DNA of 64,000 bases, from contig JAKNDB010000087.1 in assembly GCA_024305405.1 (NCBI GenBank), forward strand, positions 4,218,501 through 4,282,500, given 5' to 3'. This document shows, piece after piece, positions 60,701 through 64,000 of this stretch. The position numbers were made by a program, and so were the translations under genes. The notes under the pieces are model-generated. The model was not told the DNA's origin. It saw nothing but the letters and a program-made list of their open reading frames with translations, and made no database searches. Source of the stretch: Dirofilaria immitis. Lineage: Eukaryota > Nematoda > Chromadorea > Rhabditida > Onchocercidae. How positions within the stretch are numbered: position 1 is the first letter of the stretch; each line of letters starts with the position of its first letter.

Positions 60701-63700
60701 GGTTTATTAATCATATTTGAAAAACAAGACCAAGGCTGCTGCAAATTCACTTCATAGATAATTTTTACAGTTCTCATTTCGATCTCTATCCTTCATCGAG
60801 TTTTATTGCTATTTTTCCATTGCTTGGAATATAGTGAAAATCTGCTAAGTATTTAGTGATATCATAAAAATCCTTAGATCGAAAATAAGTTCGAAAATCT
60901 TAATTTAATTTCAATTAGTTTTCAAAAAAGTAAAATATAGCAAAACTGAAATAATCTAACTTTTGTAAATCCTGTGGTCTTAGAGCAATTTGATATTTGC
61001 TTTTAGCAGGATTATTATTGCCCCAATGGTTGCACAAATTTCCACGATTACAACAGCACCGATATTGTGCTTGGATATGAGATATGTGTAACAAGTCATT
61101 GAGGCATTCCGGTCCAACCAATTGACAAAAAATGCTTTCAATTGAATTACATCTGTTTTTTGCATCTTCTTTTGCTTCAAAAATTATACTAAAATATTTA
61201 CAAGTTTTTGAGAAATACATATTTTTAAACCATCATTTTTCGAAATTCAAGATTTCTGTATCAATAGACTTATGGCATATAAAAATTTTAATGAAATTAT
61301 TGAAAAGATTCTTGCTAGAAATTATTTTGCGGCAAAGTGATTTTAGTGATACGATTGAATATTTTTAAATTCTTGACAATTAGATCTGTGACATTAGATC
61401 TGATTTGGTTATATAAAAAAATTTACTTTTATATGTTATAAAAGTAAAATTTTTCTGTTTATTAAGAACTAATTTTTATTTGCCTATAATACATTTCCAA
61501 TAAAATTTGAATCCCCGTACCGCACGTCTTTCAGAATTCACCCATCATATTACATAATTTTTAACAACTTCTACAAGTTTTGATGACTGATGAAACATAT
61601 TGCCAAACATTAAGCAAGCTAGAAGACCACTTCTGTATAGCGAAAATGAATAAATCAATCAATATCAATTTGAAATTTAGAAGAAATTGATTTGATCAAT
61701 AATAAAAAGGTTTTCTCGTAAGATTTTTTCGGCAATACTTTAGCAATGCGAAAAAAAAGACGCAGTGTTTACCTATAGTATTAAATGGTAGTGAATATTA
61801 ATTAAAAAATAAGATTAAAAATAAAAAATAAACATAAATTGGAACTAATACCTTTCTGTTTGTCCTTGCTTGAATTCAATCCAAAAATCAGCAATGCAAT
61901 ACTGTGTACGATGTGGTAGCAATTCCCGCTCCAGACTTTCAAGTTCCTTAGAAGTACTAATATTTTTAGTACTGTAAACTATGAACCGACCAACTGCACA
62001 GTGCCAAAGTGGGATGTTATGACTCGTCGAAAGTGCTTTTTGATAACCTTGAAAAGTACATGATTTTTATGGTAATCCATTTTCTAGTGAATGTTGCATT
62101 CAATCAATATTATTAATATTCTCGACGTTAAATGACTTCACATATTTTAAATAAAACTTTGTTCAATATTATTAATATTCTCAACGCTAAATGACTTCAC
62201 ATATTTTAAATGAAACTTTTGTCTAGGAGTGCAAAATTCTGTAGAATGCAAAAAAATTTTTGCTAAGACTCAGGAGTAACTATTAGGTAGTAATGAAAGG
62301 ACTAAAGAAAAGATGAAATTTTGTGCAAATCATAAAAGCATTAACCAAATTAGCCAAAACTTTCTGAATTCTATCAACGTAGATTCAGTAATGATTGCGA
62401 ATGAATGAGAGATTTTATTTCGGTATTAATTACTATGACAATAATTATTATGGGATGCGATAGTAAGCTTACCAAACATTGTCGGTTTACTGTAGATGAA
62501 ATCACGATACGTCCAAGAGCTTATTGGCATATCATATATATCAGTATTCAATTCATTAGCTAAAAGCGAATTGCGAATTTCTAAATTTGATAGCCATATT
62601 TCATGATTCACTTTTACATTGCTCATCGATTTATTGGATATTGTATATGCACAAAGTTCGGGTCTCTCATAACAACAACAGAGTACAAAGTATTCACGTA
62701 TCGATGCGTATCGGATGCATTTACCCTCCGGAATTTGTGCGATACTATATTTTAAACAAAAATGGCCTTGCAATGCCAAAGCTACTAGTGAAGTCTGAAA
62801 AAAGCTTATATTGGTTTATGTGGAACATTTTGAAAACGCATGAGAATAAAAAGGCTAATCAGGAAAGCACAATTTTCTTGTTTAAAACGCATTCTTGCTG
62901 AGAGAAGTCAATTTTTTTAATCTCTGATCCAGATCAGATTGAAAATAACCGGAATCACTAGAAAATATGAAGTTTCTTTCCATATACTGATCATTATGCT
63001 ATTTTATTGTCACGTCAATGAACACACATTTTCACGTTCCGATGATTGCATCATAAAGTCTATCGTATTCCAATGCATTGCGCCAACATGTACTTTAGCT
63101 GGAGTGTTTACATCAAGCATGAATATGCATGACACGCCAGTCGTCTTTTGCTGAACATCAGAAATTTCTTAGCAAAACCAGTTTGGGATGTCAGCATCCG
63201 ATTCGGGTCATTTCGTCATGTAATGATTACTTTTGATTTCAAACTATTTAAAATCGTTTAGAAATTTGAACTCAAAAATCAGTTTACTTCTTTTTCACTA
63301 TTTGCATTAATGCAGTAATCGGAATCTTTCTCAAATGTTGTTGCTGCAGTATCGTCTGAATTTATAAGACGACGCTTGTAAAATTCCGTAGCAAGATCTT
63401 CGATTATTTCTTCATTTGTTTTATTCTGCAATATTTAAATTTGTTACAAACAAGATTATCGCATATTGAGGAAGAAGGATGATTATAATAAAAAAAAGCA
63501 ATTATTATGTCATCAAAATCAATTCAAATGACGTTGTGATAGAAGAATTCACAAATTTGCAAAGGTGTGAGTAATAATAGAACTTGTTATGATTTTTTTG
63601 CAGTTTATTGTAATTTACCTCATAATGTTCACATGATTTGCAACAATAATATATAACTTCGACGAGAATTTTTTGCCGTTCTTCAATTTGAGCTTCTCTA

Positions 63701-63936
63701 ACTTCCTTTCTCAAATTGCTAAAATATAGCACATACATAACTCCTGTAATCCGTCAAACATTTATTCGTTTTATAAAATAAGTAAAGAAAATTAGCTGAT
63801 AGTCACTTGCTATATACAAGCAATCATTTTGACATTGTTGAAATATTTTATTTCCAATTTTAATGTATTTATTCATAGTATCCTTGTTAAGAGTTAATTC
63901 AGTAGTTACTATATTTTGAAATATTCGAAATTTCAT
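57759..63936 (-). CDS. Cysteine-rich multi-module nematode protein, 5' partial
   Basis: I do not recognise a named gene. Exons 5' to 3': 63818-63936 (5' end uncertain), 63619-63718, 63288-63425, 63028-63150, 62473-62794, 61852-62047, 60961-61188, 60464-60546, 60294-60405, 59905-60043, 59229-59390, 58694-58889, 58335-58504, 57759-57956. All joins keep frame, with no indels. The protein (over 760 residues) repeats a cysteine pattern ending in a CCC-type cluster: YYCCKSC, VLCCCYERPELCAY, YRCCCNRGNLCNHWG, FKCKCKQQ and VLCCCKRIC. The last unit also has GCFDFHSFGGVRQRGC before its cluster. This resembles the nematode 'ET module', an extracellular disulphide-rich, three-finger-like fold. It is probably secreted or membrane-attached, but the first exon seen (MKFRIFQNIVTTEL) has no signal peptide, so the true start probably lies beyond 64000. 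The junction after 63028 (GTGTGT donor) is the least certain. Confidence 0.72.
62104..62220. repeat. 59-bp direct tandem duplication
   Basis: Two copies of a unit starting TCAATATTATTAATATTCTC and containing AAATGACTTCACATATTTTA begin at 62104 and 62163. They differ at about four positions. The repeat is intronic in the cysteine-rich gene, between exons 62473-62794 and 61852-62047. Confidence 0.9.
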
Positions 63937-64000
63937 CGTTTTTTCAAAAAAATTAAATAGAAGGTAAGAAATTTAATTTTTCAGAATTCTATTTAAGGAA

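Noticed and set aside
1..64000. Bacterial (Wolbachia) inserts, tRNA genes, CRISPR arrays, intact transposons
   Set aside because: Looked for but not seen: no prokaryotic-type long frames, no cloverleaf with a T-loop GTTCGA box, no regular spacer repeats, no reverse transcriptase or transposase motifs.

Overview
This is AT-rich animal nuclear DNA. It has small exons separated by short GT...(TTTT)CAG introns, exons that rarely give long open frames, and spliced protein products that are clearly metazoan. Several lines point to a nematode: candidate spliced-leader acceptors a few bases before start codons, a nematode-type cysteine-rich 'CCC...LCN' protein, and a neighbourhood of dTMP kinase, EGL-43-type zinc-finger factor and F-ATP synthase subunit f that, as I recall it, is also adjacent in Caenorhabditis (cosmid R53). 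A clade III, perhaps filarial, worm is my inference. I see no bacterial (e.g. Wolbachia) genes, CRISPR arrays, tRNAs or intact transposons.

Layout. 0-0.3 kb: start of a small minus-strand one-helix membrane protein. 2.3-14.2 kb (+): anillin, the cytokinetic-ring scaffold, 28 exons plus four possible 5' exons. 14.4-15.0 kb (+): mitochondrial ATP synthase subunit f, about 200 bp behind anillin with a likely trans-splice acceptor, so possibly co-transcribed. 15.3-15.5 kb: a decayed 28S rRNA fragment. 16.4-17.5 kb (+): dTMP kinase with two 1-base frame breaks. 19.0-35.8 kb (-): EGL-43/MECOM (PRDM3/16)-type factor with a diverged PR domain, 3+3 zinc fingers and a CtBP motif. 36-42 kb: gene-free, with long GT microsatellites and a large inverted repeat. 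42.2-56.6 kb (-): a 31-exon anoctamin (TMEM16) whose long N-terminus comes from frame-neutral exons, several of them tandem duplicates. 57.8-63.9 kb (-): a multi-exon extracellular cysteine-rich protein that probably runs off the right edge.

The genes do not form one pathway. They are housekeeping or developmental genes: cytokinesis, oxidative phosphorylation, nucleotide synthesis, transcription, and ion or lipid transport. Exon models were built by hand from splice sites, reading phase and family conservation. With the stated 1-base corrections, anillin gives 1151 codons (from 5928), dTMP kinase 214, EGL-43 683 (709 with a tentative first exon) and anoctamin 1227. Eight single-base indels in very short A/T runs interrupt otherwise well-conserved exons in four genes. 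I read these mainly as assembly or base-calling errors; naive gene finders would split or truncate these genes here.
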